Made by a program: the position numbers and the translations under genes. Of a stretch of DNA of 64,000 bases, positions 17,657 to 26,328 are shown in pieces (position 1 is the first letter of the stretch; each line of letters begins with the position of its first letter). The notes under the pieces are model-generated. The model saw nothing but the letters and a program-made list of their open reading frames with translations. It was not told the origin of the DNA and ran no database searches. The DNA is from Saprospiraceae bacterium. GTDB taxonomy: Bacteria > Bacteroidota > Bacteroidia > Chitinophagales > Saprospiraceae. The stretch covers positions 868,001 to 932,000 of the forward strand of contig JADJNF010000009.1 in the NCBI GenBank assembly GCA_016714445.1, in the 5' to 3' direction.

Positions 17657-20600
17657 ATGAAAAATTGGAAATTCAGACTAAAATTATGCTTCATTATCTT
17701 TTCTTTAATTAATATCGACTCGTATTCGCAACGCTATATTAAAGACTTTCCAGAATACACCCAGTCATTTTTAAAGGATATTATCAAAGTAGATACGACC
17801 TTTTACACTTACACTTATGGAAATAATCCCAGAGTATTAGCTTTTAACAAAGATGGTTCGATAATTAAGGACATTAGTTTTGCAAATGAATTTTCCAAGA
17901 TACTTTGTATAGAAGAACATGATAGAAAATTATATATCGGAGGTCATACTGGGGAAAATTCTTCCAAAAAATCAAAATTAGTAGTTGTTGATCTAGATGG
18001 GAATTTGTTATCTGTATATCAATATGAGCTTATGTATATAACATCTATTTATTTTAATAATTCTGGAATATACTTGGGCGGCAGACTAAAGAAAATTGGC
18101 GCCAGTTCAAGTTCAGGACTCATCAAATTAAATTTAAATGGTACTAAGCAATGGGTAAAAGAATATCAGTTTTATTCGAATAGTCAGATTTCCAAAATTG
18201 GAGAAATAAACGGAGATATTTTTACACTCAATTATGCAACAACAGTCGGTGTAGGATTTACAGGTTTTGTTCTTTGCAAAGTTAATCATCAAAATGGTGG
18301 TATCATAAAAAGAACTAATATTGAAACAGGATATTTTGATGGTTTCGAGCTCTATGATGATACTTTTAACCCTATTGACATTGTTATGGCTGTCAATTCA
18401 ATATTTATAATATGTGCAGGGGAAAGTTATGGTACTGGTAGTGGTGTATTTGAATTTAATACACAGCTGGAGCTAGTTAATACAGTAAAATTAACAACAA
18501 ACTATAAAGCCAATCATCCCATGTCCATTTCTATATCAAATAGCTCATTATTTATTTGCGGATACACAGAAATTGAAAATAAAAAGAGTGGATTTATAAG
18601 AAAATTAAAATTAAATGGGGAGATAATATGGCATAAAAATACACTGCAAAATATACCTCATAGCTTGATCATAGATGACGAATATATATATGGTGTTGGG
18701 TCGGTAAATGTATATAATAATGAAGAACCTTTTTACCCTATGTTGATGCGTATATCATCAGATGGAAAATTAAACAATACAAATACTTTTGTAAGTATAA
18801 GTGATGTTCTATTTTGTGGTTCTGATGAAACATCTAAAGCTCAGGATTCAATTTATGTAGTAATAAATAAAATGTCATATATTATCGATCCTGAAAATAT
18901 TACATCAATTGATTTACCAGATGGAAGATATCCATTAACTTATTCGATTCCTGTCAGTTACGAATTGTGTAATTCACCTGATACTTTAATTGTCAGTAAT
19001 AATTTCAGCAATATCAATCTGAAATTATATAAAAAAGAATGTATAGATGTAATTTGTGGAATTACCGTAAGTGAACTGGTAAGGGGTAAACAAAACAAGT
19101 TTTATATAAATGTTAGAAATAGGGGATCTATTAAAGGTTTCAATGTTAAATTAAATTTAAAGAGTAATTTATCATTGCTAAATTTAACTTCACCTCATAC
19201 ATTTATTATGAAAAGTAAAAATGAAATAGAGTTAATGATTGATAAAATTGAATCAAATCAGACATTGATTATCCCATTTGATTTCATAGCGTCCCAAAAT
19301 TTGCCATTATTTTCTAAAAATAATATGAATATTAAAATTGAATCAAAAAATTCATGTGTAAAAGAATATGAAACTTATTTAGGATCAAATCTCGAAATAT
19401 CATCTAAATGTACTAATGGTAAAATCCAAATTAGTGTCGAAAATCAAGGCTCTGACATGATAGATAGCACCAGTTTGTCAGTCTTAAGAGATGGCTACTT
19501 TCAAAATAAAGTAAATATAAAATTGGAATCGTTGCAAAACTATGATTTTCAATTTGATGCAACAGGTCACAACTATAGTTTTGTATTAAAAGAAGAAAAT
19601 GACAATATTCTACAGAATTATGAAGTATTGGCAGTTGAAGGCTGCAAAACATTTCCAAACAATTATTTTTCTAAAGGGGTTAATCAATCTTATGCAAATA
19701 CTGTTTTAAATTTTTTGGAGTCAGAGAGTAAATTTGAAGTAACTGACCACCGAGATGGTAACAAGATTTTTCAGATTAATAAAGGTGAAGGATATTATCA
19801 TTATATAAGTGACGATGTGTTGTGGCATGAGTATTCACTAAGATACATAAATGAATTACAAGTTCCTGTAACAAAACTTTATATCACATTAGGAATTTCA
19901 CACACTTTTAATTTAAATTCGTTTATCCAACTTGCGAGTTCTCATAAATCAAATTTCCTTATTAAGGATGACCAAATATTTCTTCAAATTAATGATATTA
20001 TATTATTACCTGGTGATGAATTTCACTATAGATTTATATTTAAACTAAGTGAGAAACCAAAGCAAAAAGGTTTAATAATTGTTGAAGCAAGTGGCCTTGT
20101 AAATGATGCATTTCAGATTAATTTTAAGCCAGCGTTTAACAATGTAAAAAACACGCTGGATAAAGACAGCCAATCTCCTCATGCTTTTACAAATAAAGGT
20201 CAAATCTTAGGCAAACATGATGCGATAGACTTTTATACCACCATGAAAGTATTAAACGACGATTCAAAATTAATAGTGAGCACTTATTTAGAAGCAGGTA
20301 ATGGTTACATTACTGTAATTTCGTTTATTGACACTAATGAGAAACTAATGTGGGAAAAGACCTATGCCTTTAAACAGGGAGGTAGTGTTATAAGTGAGAT
20401 AGTTGAAATGGATGATGATAATTTCTTGTTATTTGGAAGAATTGACGACAAAGATATTCCTATAAATTATTTAGGTTATGGATATACACTTATTTTCTGC
20501 ATTGATAAAACAGGAATGGTCAAATGGGAAAAAGTTTGGAGATTTGATAATGTAAATAAATTTACCGGAAGTATTTCTTTTGCTTACAGTTCTAAAATAG

Positions 20601-21547
20601 GTGCGATATTTGGTGGACAAATGCTGACTACTCAAGGATATAAGTATTATTATTGTTCAGTAGATATAAATGGAAGAGTAGGTGAGATAAATATTCTTAA
20701 TATTAAGGGTGATTTATTTTCTTGTGAAAGTGATGATTATATTTTAATTTTGGGAGGATATTCTTCTGGTGTACAATTTGATCATAATTATATTGCAATA
20801 GATAAAACTGGCTACGAATCATTTTCTGGCACTATACCAAACAAAGAACTCGATGTGAGGATAAGTGATATCGCTCTTAAGAAAAATATTCTCATCATTT
20901 TAGGACGCTATTACAGTGCTACTCATGGAAAATATCTATCAAATATCTCAACTTATAACATCAACAGTAAATTAATATTTAAACATGAGATTGAAGGTCA
21001 AAATGCTTATTATTTTGATCCTAAACATATCTTAATTCTTGATAGTAGTTACCTAATTGCAGGGGATTTAGCTAAAGATTCATCATTTAATATTGATGTA
21101 GGAGTTGCTGAAATTGATTTATCTGGCAATGTGGTTTGGGAGTCGTCTCATGATTTTGGATCCAGTGATTATGCAGAAGGCATCTTTTATAAAAATGAAA
21201 AAATATATATCCCAGTACAAACACAAGCTTCAGACGATATATACAATCTACAATACGGCTATTATGCAACTTCTAAGCCAATTATCAATACAATAAATGA
21301 AAATTATAAGGACAAAATTTCAGTTTTTCCAAATCCATCAAGTAATAGATTAAATATTAAATCGGACATAGTAAAAATTTATAGCATTTCAATATTTGAT
21401 TTTTTTGGTAGAAAAATTTATCATAAAGATGTTTCCGATGAAACAGAAATTATTGTAAATATAAATGACTTTCAGAATGGATATTATTTTTTAGATATTG
21501 TTGACAAAAGTAATATTCATCACAGCGTAAAATTCATTAAAATCTGA
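17657..21547 (+). CDS. Large T9SS-secreted protein with propeller-like repeats
   Basis: A 1296-residue protein with a signal peptide (residues 1-25, ending SINIDSYSQ-like) and a C-terminal type A T9SS sorting domain (last ~75 residues: ISVFPNPSSNRLNIKSD..., FDFFGRKIY, NDFQNGYYFLDI, HSVKFIKI). Two long stretches (about 45-410 and 850-1200) contain blades of the type LDGNLLSVYQYE / DKTGMVKWEKVW, suggesting beta-propellers of the kind seen in PQQ-like or delta-60 repeats. The middle (about 450-700) looks like Ig/DUF11-type beta domains. The coding sequence is markedly richer in A/T than its neighbours, hinting at separate ancestry. Expected to be exported across the outer membrane and anchored or released; function unknown. 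Confidence 0.85.
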   Translation: MKNWKFRLKLCFIIFSLINIDSYSQRYIKDFPEYTQSFLKDIIKVDTTFYTYTYGNNPRVLAFNKDGSIIKDISFANEFSKILCIEEHDRKLYIGGHTGENSSKKSKLVVVDLDGNLLSVYQYELMYITSIYFNNSGIYLGGRLKKIGASSSSGLIKLNLNGTKQWVKEYQFYSNSQISKIGEINGDIFTLNYATTVGVGFTGFVLCKVNHQNGGIIKRTNIETGYFDGFELYDDTFNPIDIVMAVNSIFIICAGESYGTGSGVFEFNTQLELVNTVKLTTNYKANHPMSISISNSSLFICGYTEIENKKSGFIRKLKLNGEIIWHKNTLQNIPHSLIIDDEYIYGVGSVNVYNNEEPFYPMLMRISSDGKLNNTNTFVSISDVLFCGSDETSKAQDSIYVVINKMSYIIDPENITSIDLPDGRYPLTYSIPVSYELCNSPDTLIVSNNFSNINLKLYKKECIDVICGITVSELVRGKQNKFYINVRNRGSIKGFNVKLNLKSNLSLLNLTSPHTFIMKSKNEIELMIDKIESNQTLIIPFDFIASQNLPLFSKNNMNIKIESKNSCVKEYETYLGSNLEISSKCTNGKIQISVENQGSDMIDSTSLSVLRDGYFQNKVNIKLESLQNYDFQFDATGHNYSFVLKEENDNILQNYEVLAVEGCKTFPNNYFSKGVNQSYANTVLNFLESESKFEVTDHRDGNKIFQINKGEGYYHYISDDVLWHEYSLRYINELQVPVTKLYITLGISHTFNLNSFIQLASSHKSNFLIKDDQIFLQINDIILLPGDEFHYRFIFKLSEKPKQKGLIIVEASGLVNDAFQINFKPAFNNVKNTLDKDSQSPHAFTNKGQILGKHDAIDFYTTMKVLNDDSKLIVSTYLEAGNGYITVISFIDTNEKLMWEKTYAFKQGGSVISEIVEMDDDNFLLFGRIDDKDIPINYLGYGYTLIFCIDKTGMVKWEKVWRFDNVNKFTGSISFAYSSKIGAIFGGQMLTTQGYKYYYCSVDINGRVGEINILNIKGDLFSCESDDYILILGGYSSGVQFDHNYIAIDKTGYESFSGTIPNKELDVRISDIALKKNILIILGRYYSATHGKYLSNISTYNINSKLIFKHEIEGQNAYYFDPKHILILDSSYLIAGDLAKDSSFNIDVGVAEIDLSGNVVWESSHDFGSSDYAEGIFYKNEKIYIPVQTQASDDIYNLQYGYYATSKPIINTINENYKDKISVFPNPSSNRLNIKSDIVKIYSISIFDFFGRKIYHKDVSDETEIIVNINDFQNGYYFLDIVDKSNIHHSVKFIKI

Positions 21548-21823
21548 TTGTGTTGCTTTGAAACTATATAAGTCTTGACAACAGATAGGAATAATTTTCG
21601 CTTCATACCTAAATTGATATTTAGTATCTCAATTTTAAACGTTTGTCATTTGCATTTTACCATTTTTTTATATTTTCGGTCATTTCAAAGTCCAATGATA
21701 AACCCGGGATAATATTTAAATAAGCGGAAACCCCAAAATCTGAATTTTCAAAAACATTCCTCCATTTTTTCCATTTCTCTGTTTTTGTTAGATTTCTGTA
21801 CAGAAATACCTTAATTTTGCGCC
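21548..21823. promoter_or_regulatory. Intergenic region with -7 element TAATTTTG
   Basis: No gene seen. A TAATTTTG element at 21812-21819 matches TAnnTTTG and ends 4 bp before the ATG of the radical SAM gene, implying a very short leader. Confidence 0.55.
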
Positions 21824-23791
21824 ATGATCAACGATACTCTACGGCCAATCAGTGATTGGTTACCTATTACTAAAAAAGAAGTGGAAGCCCGCGGCTGGGA
21901 TGAACTCGATGTTATCCTCATATCAGGGGACGCTTATGTGGATCATCCAACTTATGGTACTGCAGTGATAGGTCGTATCATAGAAAGTGAAGGATTCAGG
22001 ATAGCCATCATTCCACAGCCCAACTGGAAAGATGACTTACGTGATTTTAAAAAATTGGGCAAACCCAAATACTTTTTTGGGGTAACCGCAGGATGTATGG
22101 ACTCCATGGTCAACCATTATACTGCCAATAAACGGCTAAGATCAACAGATGGCTATACTCCCGGAGGCGAGGCTGGATTCAGACCCGATTATGCTACCAC
22201 TGTTTATTGCAACATCCTGAAAGATATTTATCCTGAAGTGCCCATTCTGATAGGCGGTATTGAAGCTTCTCTCCGTCGTGTGACACATTATGACTATTGG
22301 TCGGATAAACTGATGCCTTCTATTCTGGTCGACTCCAAAGCAGATATGCTGGTCTACGGTATGGGTGAGCAGCCTTTAAGGCAAATCCTAAAGTTGGTAA
22401 AAAAAGGAGTGCCTCTCACTTCTATCAAAGATGTGAATCAGGTGGCCTATCTCACAGATATAGTGCCCGACTCCAAAAAATGGAATACCGTATCTCTTTC
22501 CAGTCATGAAGAGTGTCTGCAAGACAAAATAAAATATGCCGCCAACTTCAAAATCGTGGAAGTAGAATCCAACAAATGGCAGGCAAACAGAATTACCCAG
22601 GATGTAAAAGGTAAAAAGCTGGTCATCAATCCACCTTTTGTCACCATGACAGAACAGGAAATGGACATGTCATTTGACCTGCCATATACCCGTATGCCAC
22701 ATCCCAAATACAACAAACGAGGAGCTATCCCATCCTATGCAATAATCAAGTTTTCGATCAACATGCACCGGGGATGTTTTGGTGGTTGCAGTTTTTGTAC
22801 TATTTCTGCCCATCAGGGAAAATTTATAGCATCCAGATCAGAAGCTTCTATCATGAAAGAAGTGGATGAAATGACCAAACACCCTGATTTTAAAGGGTAT
22901 ATATCCGATATTGGTGGCCCTTCAGCCAATATGTATAAAATGAAAGGCAAAGATGAAAGTATCTGTGCAAGATGTCAGGCCCCAAGCTGTATCCATCCGG
23001 TCATATGCTCCAATCTGGATGTATCACACAAAGCACTCACTGATATATATCGCAAAGTAGACGCCCATCCCGGTGTTAAAAAAGCGTATGTCAGCTCCGG
23101 CGTGAGATATGATCTTCTGGTAGATGATTTTAATAAAAACAATCAGGACGGAAATCATGATGAATACATGGAGCAACTCGTCACCAAACACGTATGCGGA
23201 AGACTTAAAGTAGCTCCCGAGCATACAGGAGACGCTACCTTAAAGATTATGCGTAAACCATCTTTCAAATATTTCAAAAAATTTAAGGAAAAGTATGATA
23301 AAATCCAGGAAAAACACGGTCTTAAACAACCATTGATTCCCTATTTTATCAGTTCTCATCCGGGTACTACCGAAGAAGATATGGCCAATCTCGCTGCCGA
23401 AACCAAAGAACTCGGATTCAGACTGGAACAGGTTCAGGATTTTACACCTACACCGATGACTGTAGCTACAGTGATTTACTACTCAGGAGTGCATCCATAT
23501 ACGCTTCAGCCTGTAGAAACTCCGAAGACAAAAGAAGATAAACAAACACAAAACAATTACTTCTTCTGGTACAAACCAGAATTCAGAAACTGGATAAGAA
23601 ACAGACTTACCAAACTGAACAGACCTGATCTGGCGATACAACTTTTGGGAGATGATAAACCAAAACCAGCCAATACCTGGAGAAAAAAAAGAAAAGAAGC
23701 CATGGAAAATGAGATTAAAAAGTCGGATGGTAAACCTTTTCAAAGCAAAAATAATCCCGGTAAACATAAAAACAAATCCTTCAAAAAGTAA
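21824..23791 (+). CDS. YgiQ-family radical SAM protein
   Basis: A 655-residue protein with all marks of the YgiQ family (UPF0313): N-terminal DVILISGDAYVDHPTYGTAVIGR, then a central radical SAM core with the iron-sulfur cysteines C318-x3-C322-x2-C325 in HRGCFGGCSFCTISAHQG, and a C-terminal half with TPTPMTVATVIYYSG. The length and lysine-rich C-terminal tail fit the family. It is predicted to bind a [4Fe-4S] cluster and cleave S-adenosylmethionine; the physiological substrate of YgiQ proteins is not established. It is monocistronic, with its own promoter. Confidence 0.93.
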   Translation: MINDTLRPISDWLPITKKEVEARGWDELDVILISGDAYVDHPTYGTAVIGRIIESEGFRIAIIPQPNWKDDLRDFKKLGKPKYFFGVTAGCMDSMVNHYTANKRLRSTDGYTPGGEAGFRPDYATTVYCNILKDIYPEVPILIGGIEASLRRVTHYDYWSDKLMPSILVDSKADMLVYGMGEQPLRQILKLVKKGVPLTSIKDVNQVAYLTDIVPDSKKWNTVSLSSHEECLQDKIKYAANFKIVEVESNKWQANRITQDVKGKKLVINPPFVTMTEQEMDMSFDLPYTRMPHPKYNKRGAIPSYAIIKFSINMHRGCFGGCSFCTISAHQGKFIASRSEASIMKEVDEMTKHPDFKGYISDIGGPSANMYKMKGKDESICARCQAPSCIHPVICSNLDVSHKALTDIYRKVDAHPGVKKAYVSSGVRYDLLVDDFNKNNQDGNHDEYMEQLVTKHVCGRLKVAPEHTGDATLKIMRKPSFKYFKKFKEKYDKIQEKHGLKQPLIPYFISSHPGTTEEDMANLAAETKELGFRLEQVQDFTPTPMTVATVIYYSGVHPYTLQPVETPKTKEDKQTQNNYFFWYKPEFRNWIRNRLTKLNRPDLAIQLLGDDKPKPANTWRKKRKEAMENEIKKSDGKPFQSKNNPGKHKNKSFKK

Positions 23792-23846
23792 TACTAAGGG
23801 ATCAACAGAATATCGAAGTAATTTCCCCTTTGTAACATTCAAAATA

Positions 23847-23986
23847 TTATATTCATTTAAGTATAATTTCGTTTTTTTCAACTAAATTATATCCAAAAAC
23901 ATATAAAATTAAATATTTTTAACAAATTATATCTATAAACATATAAAATTGTATATTTGCTATATTTTATACTTAATTGCATATAA
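23847..23986 (+). promoter_or_regulatory. Four-site palindromic operator array at the hipBST-like promoter
   Basis: Four 20-bp palindromes of the form TTATAY-N8-RTATAA start at 23847, 23887, 23927 and 23967, exactly 40 bp apart. The two middle copies sit in a longer tandem repeat. A -7 element TATATTTG (23952-23959) lies between sites 3 and 4, and site 4 overlaps the ATG of the HipB-like gene. The half-site/N8/half-site geometry is that of the known E. coli HipB operators (TATCC-N8-GGATA), so autoregulation by the HipB-like protein is the natural reading. Confidence 0.75.
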
Positions 23987-24189
23987 TGAATACTTTGGCA
24001 GATTTTGTAAAAGAGCGAAGAAAAGCAGTAAATCTAACCCAGGAAGAATTTGCTGAAAAGACCGGCGTAGCATTGACTGTCATCAGAAAAATAGAACAGG
24101 GCAAAACAAATTTGAACCTGGATAAGGTTAATCTGGTCTTGCTGATGTTTGGACATGAATTGGCTCCTGTAAAAATACAAAGGATATAG
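23986..24189 (+). CDS. hipB: HipB-like XRE antitoxin/repressor
   Basis: A 67-residue protein made of one XRE HTH domain (LTQEEFAEKTGVALTVIRKIEQGKTNLNLDKVNLVL) with the short tail FGHELAPVKIQRI, characteristic of the small antitoxins that precede HipA-type kinases. The ATG at 23986 is chosen over an in-frame TTG at 23977 because it follows the last operator directly. The stop codon abuts the ATG of the next gene with no gap, so the three genes form one operon. Expected to bind the four palindromes and, by analogy with HipBST, to help regulate the complex. Confidence 0.88.
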   Translation: MNTLADFVKERRKAVNLTQEEFAEKTGVALTVIRKIEQGKTNLNLDKVNLVLLMFGHELAPVKIQRI

Positions 24190-24525
24190 ATGAGAAGTGG
24201 CAGAGTTTATTACAAAGATATTTTGGCTGGCATCCTTACCGAAACTGATGATGGGGAATATTCATTCAGGTATGATGAAAAATATGTAAAACATCATATG
24301 GTAGATTTTATCGCATTCTCTATGCCTGTAAGAAGCGAAGAATATAAAGAAAAAAGGTTGTTTCCTTTCTTTGAAGGTTTAATTCCGGAAGGTTGGCTCC
24401 TGAATATTGCTACTAAAAACTGGAAACTTAAAGCTGATGACAGAATGGGACTTTTGTTAGCTTGTTGTCAAAATTGTATAGGGGCGGTCAGCATAATAAA
24501 TATAAATACCGATGATGGCGAATAA
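24190..24525 (+). CDS. HipS-like protein (stand-alone HipA N-terminal domain)
   Basis: A 111-residue protein equivalent to the N-terminal subdomain of HipA (TIGR03071-like): RVYYKDILAGILTET, a central FSMP segment and the diagnostic FFEGLIPEGWLL, then a helical end DRMGLLLACCQNCIGAVSI. In two-gene hipBA loci this domain is fused to the kinase; here it is separate, as in the tripartite HipBST system, where HipS acts as the antitoxin that neutralises the HipT kinase. It begins immediately after the hipB stop and overlaps the kinase gene by 14 bp, pointing to translational coupling. The antitoxin role is inferred from the family. Confidence 0.85.
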   Translation: MRSGRVYYKDILAGILTETDDGEYSFRYDEKYVKHHMVDFIAFSMPVRSEEYKEKRLFPFFEGLIPEGWLLNIATKNWKLKADDRMGLLLACCQNCIGAVSIININTDDGE

Positions 24526-25465
24526 ATGTTTGTTTTGTTATCGGCCTGTTGAAAATGGAAAAGATTTTCATGATAAATGTGCTTCCGAGTTTTTTGGAAG
24601 TGCTGCTGCTCCTGCATTGCCATATACGCTGGATCAAATGGCAGACCTGGCCAATGAAATTATACAACAAAGTGCAGCAGTGACAGGTGTTCAACCAAAA
24701 TTATCTTTGTCTTTAGTACTAGACGTTATGCAGAATTCTAAGCAAAGATTTACCATTATGGGAGCGCTTGGCGGTAATTTTATTTTCAAGCCACCTTCTC
24801 CACACTATCCTGAAATGCCGGCTAATGAGCACGTGACTATGCGTATGGCAGAATCTTATGGATTAAGAGTAGTACCTTCCAGCCTTATACGTCTTCAGTC
24901 CGGAGAGTTGGGATATATTACAAAAAGAATTGATAGAAAAACAGATGGTACAAAAATACACATGATGGATATGTTTCAAATCACAGAAGCGCAAGATAAG
25001 TACCGAAGTTCTCTTGAAAAAATAAGCAATGCAGTTCACAAATATAGTGACAATACCATGTTGGATAAAATCTTTTTTTTCGAATTGGTACTGTTTTGTT
25101 TTTTAACAGGCAACAATGATATGCATTTGAAAAACTTCTCCATGATAAAAAGTATTTCAGGATGGACATTAGCACCTGCATACGATCTGCTCAATGTAAA
25201 TATTGTCATTCCTGATGATAATGAAGAATTGGCGTTGACACTTGAAGGAAAAAAAAAGAATCTCAAAAGAAAACACTTTGACCATTTGGCCAAAAATTTA
25301 GGGCTTACTGACAGGCAAACTCAAGGTGTTTATAAAAGAATGATTAAAAATAAATCTTTAGCAACTCACTGGATATATGATTCTTTTTTGACAGAAAAAA
25401 TGCAGCAGGCTTATATTGAAGTCATGGATAGCAAGTATGCTCAATTAGAGTTGGAGTATATTTGA
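24512..25465 (+). CDS. HipT-like serine/threonine kinase toxin
   Basis: A 317-residue HipA-family kinase lacking the N-terminal subdomain. Visible motifs: a glycine-rich loop TGVQPKLSLS (from T58), ANEHVTMRMAESYGL, YITKRIDR, catalytic GNNDMHLKN with D203 and N208, and the metal-binding APAYDLL (D225). An N-terminal CxxC...HxxC cluster (C6, C9, H20, C23) looks like a small zinc-binding knuckle. The SxS autophosphorylation motif described for E. coli HipT is replaced by A-V-T, leaving only T58 as a possible acceptor. Family members phosphorylate aminoacyl-tRNA synthetases and arrest growth; the target here is not known. An alternative start is the second ATG at 24515. Confidence 0.87.
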   Translation: MMANKCLFCYRPVENGKDFHDKCASEFFGSAAAPALPYTLDQMADLANEIIQQSAAVTGVQPKLSLSLVLDVMQNSKQRFTIMGALGGNFIFKPPSPHYPEMPANEHVTMRMAESYGLRVVPSSLIRLQSGELGYITKRIDRKTDGTKIHMMDMFQITEAQDKYRSSLEKISNAVHKYSDNTMLDKIFFFELVLFCFLTGNNDMHLKNFSMIKSISGWTLAPAYDLLNVNIVIPDDNEELALTLEGKKKNLKRKHFDHLAKNLGLTDRQTQGVYKRMIKNKSLATHWIYDSFLTEKMQQAYIEVMDSKYAQLELEYI

Positions 25466-25553
25466 AAATTGAATTGAAATCAAATTTCAGGCAACCATTG
25501 ACCCCAATCAGGTAATAAATTAGTGACATGACAAACTCCTTCCCGTACACCAC

Positions 25554-25569
25554 TGTCCGTTTTCGGACA
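25554..25569. promoter_or_regulatory. Perfect palindrome TGTCCGTTTTCGGACA, likely activator (UAS) site
   Basis: A 16-bp palindrome with 6-bp arms, centred about 75 bp upstream of a -12 GC element and thus near -87 from the expected start of transcription. That is the usual distance for the enhancer site of a sigma-54 activator, and an activator of that class is encoded two genes downstream. Confidence 0.6.
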
Positions 25570-25621
25570 TTAAAAAAGGTACATCAATTCGTAATTTATA
25601 CATAATCAACACACTATGTAT

Positions 25622-25638
25622 TTGGCACATCATTGGCA
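25622..25638 (+). promoter_or_regulatory. rpoN-dependent promoter: Sigma-54 type -24/-12 promoter TTGGCACATCATTGGCA
   Basis: GG at 25624-25625 and GC at 25636-25637 are separated by the invariant 12-bp register, with TGGCAC intact on the -24 side (consensus TGGCACG-N4-TTGCW). Transcription would start near 25649, 16 bp before the ATG of the ABC ATPase gene. Confidence 0.65.
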
Positions 25639-25664
25639 ATATATATTCATATCAAAATATCATC

Positions 25665-26327
25665 ATGATCGAATGTATCAATGTATCCAAACATGTCAGT
25701 AAAGGCACTCAAAAAACCTTTATCCTGCAGAATATAAATGTAAAAATAGAAGAAGGGGAATTTGTGTCTATTATGGGTCCATCAGGATCAGGCAAATCGA
25801 CTCTTCTGCACATATTGGGATTGCTCGAAGATGCGTCCGGCGGCATATACCGACTCCAGGGAGAAGAAGTCCAATCGTTGAATGAAAAAAAGAAAAATGA
25901 CATTCACCGCAATGTAATAGGATTTGTATTTCAGGCATATCATCTGATCGATGAACTGACTGTGAATGAAAATATAGAAACACCATTATTGTACAAAAAA
26001 ATGAATGCCGCTGAAAGGAAATCCATCATCGCTGACTTACTGGATAAATTTCAGATGGTCGCAAAAAAAGACTTGTTTCCGCATCAGTTGTCCGGTGGTC
26101 AGCAACAATTGGTAGGCATTGCCAGGGCTTTGGCCATTCATCCTAAACTGATCCTTGCCGACGAACCTACAGGAAATCTGCATTCTGAACAAGCAGAAGA
26201 AATCATGCAACTCTTTAAAAGATTGAATGAAAAAGAAGGCATCACCATCGTACAGGTGACTCACTCAGAGTACAATGCATCTTTCGGAAATCGTATTATC
26301 AAACTTAAAGACGGATGGATATCTTAA
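25665..26327 (+). CDS. ABC transporter ATP-binding protein (MacB/LolD type)
   Basis: A 220-residue ATPase with Walker A GPSGSGKST (38-46), Q-loop VFQAYHLIDELTV, signature LSGGQQQ (142-148), Walker B LILADEPTGNLHSEQ and the switch histidine in VQVTH. The ADEPTGNL segment and small size place it with LolD/MacB-type ATPases that power FtsX-fold permeases. It is the first gene of a predicted sigma-54 operon and lies 1 bp before the TolC-like gene. No permease or membrane-fusion protein is present in this operon; it may serve FtsX permeases encoded elsewhere, possibly those at 0-10.7 kb (inference). Confidence 0.92.
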   Translation: MIECINVSKHVSKGTQKTFILQNINVKIEEGEFVSIMGPSGSGKSTLLHILGLLEDASGGIYRLQGEEVQSLNEKKKNDIHRNVIGFVFQAYHLIDELTVNENIETPLLYKKMNAAERKSIIADLLDKFQMVAKKDLFPHQLSGGQQQLVGIARALAIHPKLILADEPTGNLHSEQAEEIMQLFKRLNEKEGITIVQVTHSEYNASFGNRIIKLKDGWIS

Positions 26328-26328
26328 T

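Noticed and set aside
23847..23986. CRISPR array in the repeats before the hip operon
   Set aside because: The conserved part is a 20-bp palindrome with AT-rich low-diversity spacers, it overlaps a promoter and start codon, and there are no cas genes.
26275..26328. Longer start for the TolC-like protein
   Set aside because: It overlaps the end of the ATPase gene and puts 18 non-hydrophobic residues before the signal peptide; the ATG at 26329 fits better.
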